A stretch of DNA of 64,000 nucleotides from Perognathus longimembris pacificus (GCF_023159225.1 NC_063166.1:72914575-72978574), one strand, 5' to 3'. Positions 11,265 through 22,500 are shown, counted from the stretch's first letter. Numbers and translations are program-made. The notes: generated from the sequence alone by a model not told the origin.

Positions 11265-11450
11265 TTAGAGCATGGCCATTTTCTTCTCACTGAATACCAA
11301 TTGCTGTCATGGGTGGAAAAAGAGAGGAAGACAGAAAGCGGGGAGGAGAGAGAAGGAGAGGGAGAGGAAGAAGAGGAAGGAAAAGAAGGAGGAGAGGGAG
11401 AGCTGACCAGGGAAGAGGAGAGGGGAAAGGAGGGAGTGGAAGAGGGTGAT
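11265..11450 (+). repeat. Unrecognised dispersed repeat, copy 2, with long GA-rich tract
   Basis: 11290-11316 is identical to 7825-7851. The right flank is a purine-only tract (GA, GGA and GAA units, 11317-11450). The shared layout, core then purine tract, suggests a repeat family or a shared ancestral fragment whose name I do not know. The opposite-strand serine/proline-rich open frame here is produced by the purine tract. Confidence 0.6.
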
Positions 11451-11499
11451 GACCGTGCCTCTCTTAAGATGACACTGACAAGGCACAGGTTTAAGAGCA

Positions 11500-11725
11500 C
11501 TCTAGCCTGGACAGGGGCAGTCCAGGCCTGTAATCCCAAATACTGAAAGATGAAGACTGGCAGAATTATGGTCCCAGGCTAAAATTTTGGAAAACACCAT
11601 CTCAAGCAATAAACTTGACATGGTGGTATTTGCCTATCATATCAGGTACACAGAAGACATAAATAGGAGGATTGCAATCCAGGCTGCCAGAGGAGGGGGG
11701 GGGGAAGACCTTGTTTTTAAAATAA
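11500..11725 (+). mobile_element. Degraded 7SL-type SINE monomers
   Basis: 'ccaggcctgtaatcccaaat' at about 11522 and 'gacatggtggtatttgccta' at about 11617, followed by 'taggaggattgcaatccagg', both resemble Alu/B1-type consensus lines. They may be two old monomers in tandem. A G-run lies at 11694-11703. Confidence 0.5.
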
Positions 11726-11770
11726 CTGAGTCAGAAAATGCTGGGGGCATTATGCTGGTTGAAGTAGTAG

Positions 11771-13075
11771 TGTGTGCGCGCACGAAAGAAGAGAGAGAGA
11801 GAGGGAGAGAGAGTTGCACTGAGCACCCCATCAGATCTGTAGTCTCGGGGAAGTTACCTGAACTCACTGTACTAAAGTTGCCGAACCTATAAAATATGAG
11901 CATTTGACTGGAGCATAGCAAGGCTATTTCCTACTCTAAGACTACATAACCATTAGCTCCTATAAATTGGAGACAAGTCTAAATGTGAAATCTTTGGGTT
12001 TTTTTTTAACATTTGTATCATCTATAAGTAGCTGTCCACAGGAGTTGCCATTCCACAAAGCATTTTAGGAAGACAATGCATCTTGATCAATGTCACCCCC
12101 CTCAAGTATTTTAAGGCAGGTGGAGAGCATATGGGTTATGACACTGTCAAGGCCCAGCTGCCTTGCTCAAAATAGCAAGGGGAAACAGGACTGGGAAAAG
12201 ACGGCCCATGGGTGTGAGAGGTGAGTGGTGAGCCTTGCAGGTGTCTGACCTCCCTGATGGGACAGTGCTTTGCCTTCCAGAATGGACTCAGCTAGGCTAT
12301 GTCACTGCTGGCTGCTTCCCCATCCAGTGACCTGTGAGAGCCTGGGAAACACCTATTGGGTCTCCTGGGAGAGGAAGAGACCCAGGTTCTCTAAGAGCTG
12401 AGTGATATGCAAGACTCCTGGAAATCCCCGAACTACCAGAAGGCTCAGAGACTTCAAGCCCAGGATGAGGAGGGGGCCTGTGGCCACCAGTAACTCCTCA
12501 CCATCCTGCGCACATTATTGGCATTCCAGAGAGGAGAGGTACACAATTCATTTCATGCTGACTTCCTCCTCCCACTCTCAGACCTCTCCCCTGTCATTAC
12601 AACCCTCAGAGGAGTCCAAATGCAACTGAGACTTACAGGAAGACAAAGGATCACTAGCAGGAAAGTGCTCCAGCAGTCCTCACATTCCATTCCTTCCTCC
12701 ACTCCCCCCAGGAGACTGTACCCACATGCCAGACACAGGCACAAGCATAAGTAGGTGCTCCATAAACATCAACTCTCTTCTGAACCACACAACTGCCTTC
12801 TTGCTCCCCTGAGCTCTGGCTTGCCCACACAATCTTTTCTTCTATTCCCAACTCTTACCTCTTACAAGTCCACTCTGTTTTTATCCTGTTTGTCAAATCC
12901 AAAATAACTGTGAGGAAAATTTAGAGGAGAGAGTAAAAAGTTTTCTCATTATATATGATCAACCATTCTAATAACTTCCCTTAGCATAATGCTTGTGTTT
13001 GAGAAGTTTAATAGTTGGGTGAAAGGGAAGATAAATTGATAAGGACTTGTAGAAGAGGGGAGGAAAAAAAAACCA
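11771..13075. other. Unique sequence with a small GA tract
   Basis: A short GTGTGTGCGCGCACG stretch and a GA tract lie at 11770-11815. The rest has no recognised repeat except a possible L2-type end, 'gtaggtgctccataaacatc', at 12750-12770. Open frames at 12402-12754 lack motifs. Confidence 0.4.
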
Positions 13076-13079
13076 TTTA

Positions 13080-13165
13080 TCAGACATTGACTATGCTCCA
13101 AGAACTGTGCTTTGCAGATATTATTTGTGACATACAAGGAAATAGGCTCAGTGCATTGACATCAC
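13080..13165 (+). mobile_element. MIR fragment
   Basis: 'gactatgctccaagaactgt', 'tttgcagatattatttgtg' and 'aaataggctcagtgcattga' follow the start and middle of MIR. Short and decayed. Confidence 0.45.
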
Positions 13166-13204
13166 TGTCAAACTTAGATTTTCATCTTCCTTCTTGGCCT
13201 AGAG

Positions 13205-13392
13205 TGGTCTAGAGTATTGCTACACAGAGACTGTGTGTTCCATGGGCCAGGGTTGGTATCATCTAGAAGCTTGTTAGAAATGCAGAATCTCAGGTTCCAC
13301 CCACAAACCCACCAACTCGGAATCTGCATCTGAATAAAATCCTTGACTGGTTTGTGCACACAGTATGAGTTTGAGAAGCTCTGGTCCAGAGT
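13205..13392 (+). mobile_element. MER5-like hAT DNA transposon fossil, copy 1
   Basis: 'ggttggtatcatctagaagc', 'ttgttagaaatgcagaatct', 'caggttccacccacaaaccc', 'ggaatctgcatctgaataaa' and 'gagtttgagaagctctgg' match the order of MER5A/B-type non-autonomous hAT-Charlie elements. It has no coding capacity. Confidence 0.75.
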
Positions 13393-13394
13393 GA

Positions 13395-13562
13395 TGGTTC
13401 TCTATCTCAGCGAGTGCTGGCTATCACTTGGGAGTGGTGTCACAGCAGTCTCCTGCTCATTAAGTCTGGGGTGGGAGGCCAAGAATGTACACGTCAAGCA
13501 TGTTGCTAGCTAATGTTCCAAGTCCAAGGAGCATGCTTGGAGAAGCTCTGACATCCCTAGGA
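13395..13562 (+). mobile_element. MER5-like hAT fossil, copy 2
   Basis: Begins again with 'agagtgatggttctctatct' and 'cagcgagtgctggctatcac', then a C-rich middle, and ends with 'gcatgcttggagaagctctg', which parallels the end of copy 1. Either an independent insertion next to the first or a tandem arrangement. Confidence 0.55.
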
Positions 13563-13574
13563 GCTTGGGCTATT

Positions 13575-13720
13575 CCCACTTTCCTCAATGTATTGAATGA
13601 ACATTTGTTGAATTCCTGTTATGCGTCTCTTAGCACCACTGACAGCCATTACAGATGCAAATGTGAGAGAGAATACCCTGCTCTCTTTCCAAGTGGACAG
13701 TGGTATATAACACTGCAGTC
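13575..13720 (+). mobile_element. Ancient mammalian interspersed repeat fragment
   Basis: 'gaatgaacatttgttgaatt' followed by 'cctgttatgcgtctcttagc' resembles the fossil at 5395-5520. The downstream end is unclear. Confidence 0.4.
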
Positions 13721-14830
13721 TAATCCAAACCCACCAACTAAGAGCACTGAGGAGGGGCTGGCAAGATGAGTTAGGGGACTGAACAGAGAAGGTTAGAACC
13801 AGCTGAAGGTCCTGATCTTCAAGGCTCACAAGAGGACAGGGTTGTTTGATCCTTGGGCCACTATGCATCCAATTCTCAAGGACTTGTTCATGGTCCTCCA
13901 AAAACATGAGGTCTCTTAAAAACATGGTTCTAATAGATCGTTAGGGGGAAAAGAAACTATAACAGAAACGAATGCATTCATTAAATGTCTGAGAAATAAT
14001 GTATATGGCAGCTGCCGAATGAAAAGCCGCATGGTACATACTTAATGAGAGTTGTGAGTGCTTGGTAAAAGGTTTTCTGATGATACAGTATTAGCTTTCT
14101 AAAAGTTAGAGACCTTCGATCCTACAACTATCCTCAAACTCTCCTGTGAGACGCTACGTCCCCAGAAGCAAGGGAGAGCATTTAGCTTTTCAGTAGTTCT
14201 TACCCTGTGAGGGGAAACCCTGCCCTCCTCTTCCACTGCCTTCGCCCATGAAAGTCTCCCCCCTGACAGTGTCCCAGGGGCCCCAAGTGGCAGAATGCCT
14301 GGGGGGCTTTCTCCAGCTGCCTTTATCATTTCCTTCTGTTTGGAGCCCTGCTGTTAGGGTGACTGATGCTCTTTGTCAGTCATCACCCAGAGGTCACGGT
14401 GAACATTTGCCCAAGTGCTTATCACATTCCAGGTACAGCCATAGGGGCTGACACCTTGTCACAGCATCACCCCAACCTGATCTTATTGGCCTTTACGTTT
14501 TGCTGCCCAAAGACACAACCGGAAACATTGGTGAGCCAAGAAGGAGGGGTTGCTAGAGCACAGACTCTCTTCCCTGCATCTGCAGCAGGAGAAGAACAGG
14601 AAGCGAGCCCGGAAAAGCAGATAGGGGAGAGCTTGGCATTTGTAGAACATGGAAATGCTTGGGTCCTGTAGCAGTGCGGGAATCTGAGAAAGAAGAAAAG
14701 GTCAGGAAAGAGCCTGCCCAGGATGGGGCTCAGAATTTCATGAGCATTCATTCTCCTGTCAGGAATCAATTAGAAGGAAATTATCAAGTACACAGCCCAA
14801 GATATATGAGCATTTGGGTGCCACTTAAGA
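13721..14830. other. Unique sequence
   Basis: GC-rich at 14200-14420, with no recognised family. Open frames on both strands at 14248-14769 overlap and show no domain. Confidence 0.4.
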
Positions 14831-14834
14831 GTGC

Positions 14835-15008
14835 CATTGCTTAATTGCTGCCTTGGGCAAGACACTTAACTTAGCCTCAGTGGCAGCGATTGTAGAATGG
14901 GAAAGATAATAATATTCACTGTAAGGATTTTCTACAATGATTAAATGAGATAAAGCATGGAAATGTTTTGCAGAGTACTTGTCAAGGTTCAATAAATAGC
15001 CATTGCTA
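14835..15008 (+). mobile_element. MIR SINE fossil (3' half)
   Basis: 'ttgggcaagacacttaactt', 'agcctcagtggcagcgattg', 'agaatgggaaagataataat', 'gattaaatgagataaagcat' and 'ggttcaataaatagccattg' reproduce the MIR 3' half in order. Confidence 0.8.
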
Positions 15009-15550
15009 AGTTATATCCAAAAATAATATGCCAGTTATGTAAATAAATATGTGCCAAGAGTGTGAAATTATACAGGAATTTTAAGTGGTTTTCTTTCTAA
15101 AGAGATTTGTTGATAAGGAGGTGAAGCTTATGGTATAAATCTTAATTACATCTATGTTTCCATACAAAAAATATGCATATTTATAATGGGGAGTGGACTT
15201 TATTTTCTTATGGAAATATCAGAATTGTAAAGAAGCAATCTGTGTTCATGGCTTACTGTCATGGATAGAAAAATCTTGGCTAAATGCAAGAGGGGCTCAG
15301 GCAGCCAGGCAGAAATAGGGAAGCTGTTCCTTGCTGAGCATGGATATCTCCTCTCTGATAAATATTTTCTGGTTGTCCCAGACTGATTTAGTCTATATGC
15401 ATGTGTGACTGTTTGTGTGTATATCTATGTCTGTGTGGATAACTATATGTCTATGAGTGATTTTGTTTCTGTGTTGGTGAGTGTATACATCTGTGTTTGT
15501 GGTTTGGACTGCGAATGTATATATCCCTCACTACATTTAGATTCCCCAAA
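15009..15550. other. Unique, AT-rich sequence
   Basis: AT-rich with a TG/TATG-rich patch at 15400-15520. No recognised element. Confidence 0.45.
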
Positions 15551-15552
15551 GC

Positions 15553-15645
15553 AGTGTTTCCAGATTGTTCTATACCACCCTGGAGCATGTACAAAATGCC
15601 GATTCAAAATCCAGATGTTTGATCAGAATCTCTAGGGAAGAGAGA
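15553..15645 (+). mobile_element. MER5/Charlie-like hAT fragment
   Basis: 'gcagtgtttccagattgttc', 'ccctggagcatgtacaaaat', 'gccgattcaaaatccagatg' and 'gatcagaatctctaggg' follow a MER5-type order. Confidence 0.55.
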
Positions 15646-15749
15646 GAATGCCCCAACTCCAAATGTGTGACAGCCCCCACGAGGGATACATTTGCACAGT
15701 GTATCAAGGACTTGGCCACTCTGAGAACTGATATTGCTTCCTCTTTGCT

Positions 15750-15825
15750 TCCAAATTACTAATGCCTAGCATGGCACCTCACACATAGAAGGTTCAACAA
15801 GTGATTGTTGAATGAATGAATGGAC
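15750..15825 (+). mobile_element. MIR/L2-class 3' end
   Basis: 'aatgcctagcatggcacctc', 'acacatagaaggttcaacaa' and 'gattgttgaatgaatgaatg' form the characteristic 3' end. Confidence 0.6.
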
Positions 15826-16685
15826 CCCTCAATCAATTAACCAGCCCATATGTCCTCTCAGCCTTGAAGAGAATCTACATAGAGTAAGATGTACGTGGAT
15901 ATCAAACCTTTAAGGATAGGAACCAAGAACACCCTGTCCCTGACAGAGCAGACTCTCTATAAATATATTAACTAATTTTGACTGAAGAGAAGGCTCTTGT
16001 TTTCCTTGGAAGACTGCCTTCCTTCACTGAACACATGGCTATAGAAGAAACACACAAGGGGAGGTGCCTGGGCAAGACCTCTGCCCATATGGACTCAATG
16101 ACTCTAATAATCATTTACTCAACCATGACAGTAAGGGGTTCCCATGAAAGTATGGCGAAATCTCATCATCACCACAAAAGTCTGAATGAGAAGACAGGTT
16201 GAAGACTTTAGCTACAACTATCTATTCTCCAGAGCTGTCAAGATGCTTCCGGTCACTGGAGCCTAGACAAGCTGAGGTGAATACCATGTTCATAGATAAG
16301 GAGACAAAGTGACTTGTTCAAGATGCTGGGACATCACTGGGCCATGAACGCTTTGGCTGTTTAACTCCACTTTTGGAACTGTTGGAAGTTGCATCATGAA
16401 AACACCATGGTTTTTCTTCACCTGACTCTTCTCAGCCCAACCATAGAGCTAGGCTTCAGCAAGTCCCCAGTTAAAGGTGCAGCGCCTGCTGCTCCAAGGG
16501 TTTAAGCAACAGAAAATTGTTTCACAAGTGATTGTATCTCTGATTCACCAGCTCCCAATAGCTGGACCAGTCTGTCTTGTTTACACACAAATGTGAAAGT
16601 CATTAAGCATGTCCCAGTTCCAGCACTCTGGATCCAAAATGGTCTTCGTGTCTTATCCAGAATGTTGAAATTATGCAACAAATTC
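15826..16685. other. Unique sequence
   Basis: No family recognised. A weak MIR-like stretch ('ggagacaaagtgacttgttc', 16300-16320) is too short to call. Small open frames lack motifs. Confidence 0.4.
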
Positions 16686-16689
16686 AAGT

Positions 16690-16990
16690 CACAGAGAAAT
16701 ACTTCTTTTTAAAAAAATGAGTATTAATAGCAAAGCCAGAGATGAAAACTGAAGGAAATATTTTTCAAATATTTTCCCAACTGTCATTTTAATAATGGTC
16801 TAACAACAAAGTATGCTAATTTCCCTCCACAGATACCTGTGAATGCAAATGTAAAACAAATAGTAATTAATGTCTCAGTGTGAAAATCAAGCAGTTGGTA
16901 TTAATTCTGCATCAGACCTGAGATTATGCACATCCAAAATCATGACCTGTTTTCCGAAGCAACACTGACAATTGTAAAGAAAAGAGTGGC
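16690..16990. other. AT-rich unique block with POU/homeodomain-like motifs
   Basis: No repeat recognised. The block holds an octamer ATGCAAAT at about 16843, a variant ATGCTAAT at about 16814, and several TAAT cores, including 'tagtaattaatg'. This composition resembles conserved non-coding elements, but conservation cannot be assessed from one sequence. Confidence 0.25.
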
Positions 16991-17525
16991 AAGAGGAGGC
17001 ACAGTGGTTGAGTTCATAAAACCATCCTGGCATGAACTCGTCCAGCCTCTGCCAAAACAGACATGAATGCTCCAGAGCTAAGGATCACAATCAACCAAGT
17101 CTCAGATTCTTAGCTGAGGTCTTGCTCATGGCACAGAAGACAAATGAGTGAAAACACAATCGAGAGTGGTGTACCTTTACTTCTGAAGTCAAGTTTAAAG
17201 GCATTGTTGAACCCCAGCTCCCAAGCATAGGAACCACAGCTTCGCTGATTTAAAGAACAGTTCCAAGAGCTCAAGTTCACAGTGGAGGGGAGCAAAAGAG
17301 ATCCAAGGGAGATAAAGGCAGGCAACATTGTAAAAGGGGCCTGGAAGCCATACTGCTTAGGGTCTGTAGGGTTTCAGACATCATTCCTACCAAGAGAAAG
17401 AGAAAGACTATTTCTAGTGTCCAGAAGTAAATCATACAGACACTCACAAAGTGGGAAACAAAAGATCCCATGACTATCCAATAAGAACACTTATAGACAA
17501 CACACGGTGGAAAATAGAAATTCAT
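16991..17525. other. Unique sequence
   Basis: Nothing recognised. Confidence 0.4.
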
Positions 17526-17534
17526 TCACAGCAG

Positions 17535-17722
17535 TGGTTACAACATGGTAGTACCTGCCTGTATATGGATATTTATATTTAAATTAACATACATAAAATT
17601 CATGCCCATCTCATTTTCAGTACTCAGCAGCCATATCAGTGGCTTCTAGGACTGGCTTATTACATAGTAGATAGGACTACTTCCATCCTGGAAAGAAAGT
17701 TCTATTGGACAGCTCCGATCTG
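17535..17722 (+). mobile_element. hAT-type (MER3/MER33-like) DNA transposon fossil
   Basis: 'agcagccatatcagtggctt' and 'tctaggactggcttattaca', then 'gttctattggacagctc', resemble the common 'agccacatgtggctagtggctaccgtattggacagcg' end of a mammalian hAT repeat. The left end is weak. Confidence 0.45.
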
Positions 17723-18345
17723 CCTGCAAACATAAACTCCAAGTGTCGGATGCCTTCTGTTTACCCATCCTTTCCCATCCTCTGCTGCACCCCCACAAGG
17801 CACACATACCTGGGATGGAGTAAAGGAATCCTTTGCTCTCTGGCTATGATAAACTGCAGCAAATGGGATCCAAGCACTACACTTCCGGTCAACAGAATGA
17901 GGCTAGGCAATTGTTATTCCGGCTTCCTTCCTCTCAGTCTGTGTGATTTAATGCAACCCTCTGTTAAATGGCACAGCTCTTGGCAGGCAGCTCTCCACGT
18001 TCAGCTCTTCTCTCTGGGTCCTGGTAAGACTTCTTTCTTTCACCAAGCTGCCAGGCTGAGTGTTAGCAATTATTCTTCCTAAAGACAAGACTTAGGGTAG
18101 TGTATCCATATTTGGAGTTCCTCAACTCTTTCCACATCTTTGGAAATAATCCCTTAATAAACCTTTAATCAGTTACCCAGTATGGGGGTGTTATGTGTTT
18201 TCCATGATTGCCCTGCAGGCAAACTCCTGAGTTGATCAACACCAACAGACAGTGGAGTTTGTAGCCCTGTGAAGTTAAACAATGGATATGGAAATATCTT
18301 CCTTTGTTTAACATGGATTAAAAAGGGGGAAATAGCTCAAAGATA
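17723..18345. other. Unique sequence
   Basis: No recognised repeat. A 125-codon open frame at 17705-18082 has no recognisable domain and begins inside the hAT-like fossil. Confidence 0.4.
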
Positions 18346-18354
18346 GCAAAGGTA

Positions 18355-18585
18355 TTTTTTTTCCATTTCCTTTTGTTTTGTTTTGTGGTCCCTTGTAGGG
18401 CTTGAACTCAGAGCCTGAGCGCTGTCACTCAAGGCCAGCATTCTTCTACTTTGAGCCACAGCACCATTTCCAGTTAATTGGAAATAAGAGACTTTTCTTC
18501 CCAGGCAGGCTTTGAACCATGATCCTTAGATCTCAGTTTCTTGAGTAAGCAAGGATTACAAGTGTGAGCCACTGGTACCTAGCAA
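18355..18585 (-). mobile_element. 7SL/ID dimeric SINE, antisense
   Basis: A T/GTTTT-rich start, then the antisense right monomer ('gggcttgaactcagagcctg', 'tttgagccacagcacc'), the linker, and the antisense left monomer ('ggcaggctttgaaccatgat', 'gatctcagtttcttgagtaa', 'acaagtgtgagccactggta'). Nearly full length. Confidence 0.85.
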
Positions 18586-18592
18586 TACTGTA

Positions 18593-20320
18593 CATTTTGT
18601 GGATCATTTAGACTCTATTATAATTACCCTCAGTGTGAAAGCAAGCAGCCACAGAAAATACATGAAGAAATCAATATGGTGCTGTTCTTGTGAAACAGTG
18701 AATGAGCCACAATGCAGTCGATGGACTGTAATTTGCCAACTTTGCAAAGAAAAGTAGCTTCTGAATTTGTTTCCTGAAAAACTAGAAGAAAGAATATATG
18801 AGTGTGTGTATTGTCACATGCCTCCCAATGACATTTTATTTAGTGACAGATCACACACAGGATGATGGTCCCCAAGATTATGTCTAAGTGGTACTCCATG
18901 GAGTTTACACAATGATAAAGTCACCTAGTGATGTATTCTCAGGATGTATCCTGACTAAGTTGATAAATTTCTAAAACTTACATGTGTATATAAAGATAGG
19001 TACACAAGCTTTTCAATAAATTGTAAGAAGGCTCATAGTTTCTGAGGGCCCGGGGGGGGGGGGAATGGATAGGAAAATTGAGCAAAATTCAAAACTCAAA
19101 ATACTATCTAAGATGAAGAACATTCTAGCTGAGGTATCAAAGAAAGCAAAAAAGGCAGGGGAACTATCAGTCCTCTACAAAACAACAGAGAACAGAATTT
19201 CTACTGTAGGGAAATGAAGTTTCAAAGAAACTATAAATTATAAATTCATCTTTTAGATGCATTTAATGAGCGAACAGGTGGTACAAATGAAGGATAGAGG
19301 AAAATGATTCCATTTGTAAAAAAGAAGACAACTATTTCTGTAAGTCTCCAGAAGAGTCATAACAATGGAACACTGGTAAAATCTAGAACAGAAAATTCTT
19401 GAATAGAAAAAAAACATGTGATAAGACAAAACAGTATGCAATTCACCAAGCATAATTCATAAAGAAGAATCAGCAATTTGATAGCAAGGAAAAATTAAAT
19501 GATAAGTTTCTTGGGAAGAAAACATAGTAAACATAATGCATGGGAGAACTAAAGAAACTCAACAGAATTCACAGGGACGACCAACTTGTAAGAGGACTGA
19601 TATTTTAATAGATTGCTTAGATGTGAATCTAATGTTATGGTCTCAGACCTACTGATAATTCTGTTTATAGTAAGGCAAACCCTAAGAGATATGCTATTGT
19701 CCCCTGTTCCAGCAAAACAGGAGCCAGGCTATAAAGGGCATAGCCAGCTCTGAAATGACTACCTTTTCTAAAGGAACATCTTATTTAGTCATTACTGAAG
19801 GCTGGGCTTGCTGATGGACTTACATCTTTGGGACACTTCATAGAGCAACACTAATAAAGCTGCCAAAAAAGTAAAAGAGAATATCATCCTCCCTCCTCCC
19901 CCTGAAAAAAAAAAAAAGGCCATCAGAGGAGAAGACATGATTCTCCATGACATAAGAAACTTTGTTTATTTGTTCATTGACTCATTCATTCCCTAAACTT
20001 CTTTATCATGCATTGGTCATGGTGTTAGACTTACCAGAAGTAAGAAGAAGCATCAAAGTCTTGTCCCTCCTTACAGGAACCACCAGCTTGGAAAGAGAGG
20101 CTTGTGTGTGTTTAAAAAGAAAAGCCAGTCACACCACTCATCTGTGTGGTTTAGAGGACTCATTCTGTGAAGTATGCAAGTGGCAGAACTTCCTTACTTG
20201 ATACAATTGTTTACTTCCATTGAAACAAAATACACCTGAAGCAGTGCTATCCATTTGATGCACGTATAACAATAAGAACTTCAATTTTTTTTTTGCATTG
20301 ATGATGTGTAGCTTCCCGTG
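18593..20320. other. Unique, AT-rich sequence
   Basis: No family recognised except a possible old fragment at 19965-20100 ('ttcattgactcattcattcc'). A run of 11 G follows 'gggccc' at 19050-19062. A run of 13 A lies at 19905-19917. Confidence 0.4.
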
Positions 20321-20340
20321 ACATAAAAAAAGATTAGGAT

Positions 20341-20450
20341 TGGAAGTGGCACTGTGGCTCAAGTGGGAGAGCCCTAGTCTTGAGCTGAAGAGCTCAGGCA
20401 CAGAGCTGCCAGGCCCAGAGTTCAAGTCCCTCCACCAACAAAACAAAACA
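20341..20450 (+). mobile_element. Geo-type right monomer SINE with perfect TSD
   Basis: Only the right module is present: 'tggcactgtggctcaagtgg', 'gagctgaagagctcaggcac', 'cccagagttcaagtccctcc', then an AAAAC tail. It is flanked by identical 15-base copies 'aaaaaagattaggat' at 20326-20340 and 20451-20465. It is therefore an L1-mediated insertion of a monomer, either transcribed alone or 5' truncated. Confidence 0.9.
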
Positions 20451-20689
20451 AAAAAAGATTAGGATAATTAGAACACAGACATTCTCCATTTATTATTTAA
20501 AATGTCTTTCTTGGAAGATTCAAAATAAATACAACACCCAAAGGACACACATTGGACAGCTACATGGACAGGAAGGTCAGAAACAAAGCGGTCTCTTTGT
20601 GTGCTATCAGACTTGGGATGTGGGTAGCTTTGACAGGGTAGGATAGAGAGTAATAATAAGCAGGGTAAGAAGAAGCTGAGAAAGTCCTA

Positions 20690-20810
20690 TTTCGTGATTT
20701 CGTGTCCTTTACACGATCATGTTCTTTCATGAAAATTCACAATTGTACAATTCTGATAGGTGCACTTTCTATGTGTATTCTATTTCAATAAAGAATAGAG
20801 AGGTAAATGT
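20690..20810 (+). mobile_element. Ancient LINE-1 3' end
   Basis: 'ttcatgaaaattcacaattg', 'tacaattctgataggtgcac' and 'gtattctatttcaataaaga' match the terminal 3'UTR of old L1M/L1ME elements. Confidence 0.6.
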
Positions 20811-21119
20811 CAGAAAGTTAACATTTACTGATTCCAAATGAAAAATAGATGTACAACCACTTACAGATAATAATAAAATTGTTCAAAATGTATGTAGATA
20901 TAATCACTATAATATTCCTGAACTTTTCTGTATACTTAACACTTTTTTCTAGTATCATAAGCAATGGAAAATAGAAAAAGACATCTCTAGCTGCCCTATG
21001 GAAGGGTTAGAGAGATTGGAGTTGGGCAGGGTATCAATTATGTAATTACAAGGGCCCAAGTTAAGAAGCCCAAACTAGAAGAATGACAATAAGGGAAGAT
21101 AGAAAGGAACAGAGTGAGT

Positions 21120-21510
21120 ACATTAGTCTATTTTCTGTTACTGTAAGAGATCATCAGTTGAGATAATCAACTGACAAAGAGAAAAGGTTTACTTTGACTC
21201 ATAGTTTGGAGGGTTGTTTTTTTTCTTGTGAGCAAATGGGCCTGTGGCCTTGGGTCAGTGACAAGAAATCCTTGCAGGAATGTGTAGCAGAACAGAACTG
21301 CTCCCTTCATGCCTGGGAAGGGAAAGTGAAGAAGTGGAAACCTGAGGCTCCATAATCCCTGTCCAAGGCACATCCCCAATGGTCCAAAGGCCTCCCAGTA
21401 GGCCTCATCCTTTAAAGGTTTCATCACCTCCCAGTAGTGCATGCTGATCACCAAGCCTTAAACACATTGGCCGTGAGGGGACATTCCAGCTTCAAAGTGT
21501 AACAAATCAT
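21120..21510 (+). mobile_element. MaLR-like solo LTR
   Basis: 'attagtctattttctgttac', 'aggtttactttgactcatag', 'ggtccaaaggcctcccagta', 'ggcctcatcctttaaaggtt' and 'gaggggacattccagcttca' follow the order of a MaLR/MST-type non-autonomous LTR. No internal region or second LTR is seen. The same family recurs at 61195-61440. Confidence 0.7.
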
Positions 21511-22254
21511 AGAAGAAAAAATCGACCAGGTTTTGTGGCCATGAACCACCCATCGTACCTCTGTACATTCTGAGGAATCTGTGTGATGAATACTTCACAC
21601 CAGGTTCTTTGAAATCTAGAACATGGGACAAGCCCCATGGGGTGAGGTGAGATGGGTTTGGCTCTCTCTTTAGCCTGCCCTCCTCTAATCCTGATACCCC
21701 AGCTAAGTGATTACCCTAAAGTCTTTTAATTTGTTTGAACATTGAACAGGAAATTCTCAGGGAGAGGTGGTCCATTAATGAAATAGTCATAATCAGCATG
21801 ATTAGTTTTGTCTGATTAACAAGCTCTCACTACCCACTGTCACCTACCACTGTGGCGGCCATGCAGGGCTCTGACAGCAGGTAGGCAAAGGCTCACAGCC
21901 TGATCTTCTGAGCAGAGGAGGGGGCATTGCAGGAAAAGACTCTGAATTAGCGTGGTCATCGAGCCTACAGCAGCACGTGTCCAAAGGGAGCTATGGAAGA
22001 AACAGAGGAACGGGCAGGTCAGTCAGCAGCAGCAATGCTGAAAGTGTCCACTGGTTGTGTTCTGTGGATCTGTGTACACCCCATGGAAGTGACTATAAGT
22101 TGGGAGCACACTTGATCCCACAGGCAAGGGGTTTCTGCTTCCCCTCAGACAGAAACAGTATGGACCTGTGTGATTGCAATTCATTCCCCCATCCTGTGGG
22201 AAGATCTGATTGACATAAGCAGAGTCTTCTCTCCCCTGCACATATTTACTGGGG
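21511..22254. other. Unique sequence
   Basis: No recognised repeat or coding signature. Confidence 0.4.
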
Positions 22255-22269
22255 CAGGGTTGCAATTCT

Positions 22270-22485
22270 TTTTTTTTTTTTTTTGGGGGGGGGGCCAGTC
22301 CTGGGCCTTGGACTCAGGGCCTGAGCACTGTCCCTGGCTTCTTCCTGCTCAAGGCTAGCACTCTGCCACTTGAGCCACAGCGCCGCTTCTGGCCGTTTTC
22401 TGTATATGTGGTGCTGGGGAATCGAACCTAGGGCCTCGTGTATCCGAGGCAGGCACTCTTGCCACTAGGCTATATCCCCAGCCCC
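22270..22485 (-). mobile_element. IDL-Geo SINE, antisense, young-looking, perfect TSD
   Basis: Full dimer in antisense: a T-run and G-run, the Geo half, then the IDL half ending 'tatatccccagccc'. CpG sites are largely intact (for example 'cgccgcttctggccg' and 'cctcgtgtatccgaggc'). It is flanked by identical 15-base copies 'cagggttgcaattct' at 22255-22269 and 22486-22500. The intact CpGs and perfect duplication suggest a recent insertion. Confidence 0.95.
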
Positions 22486-22500
22486 CAGGGTTGCAATTCT

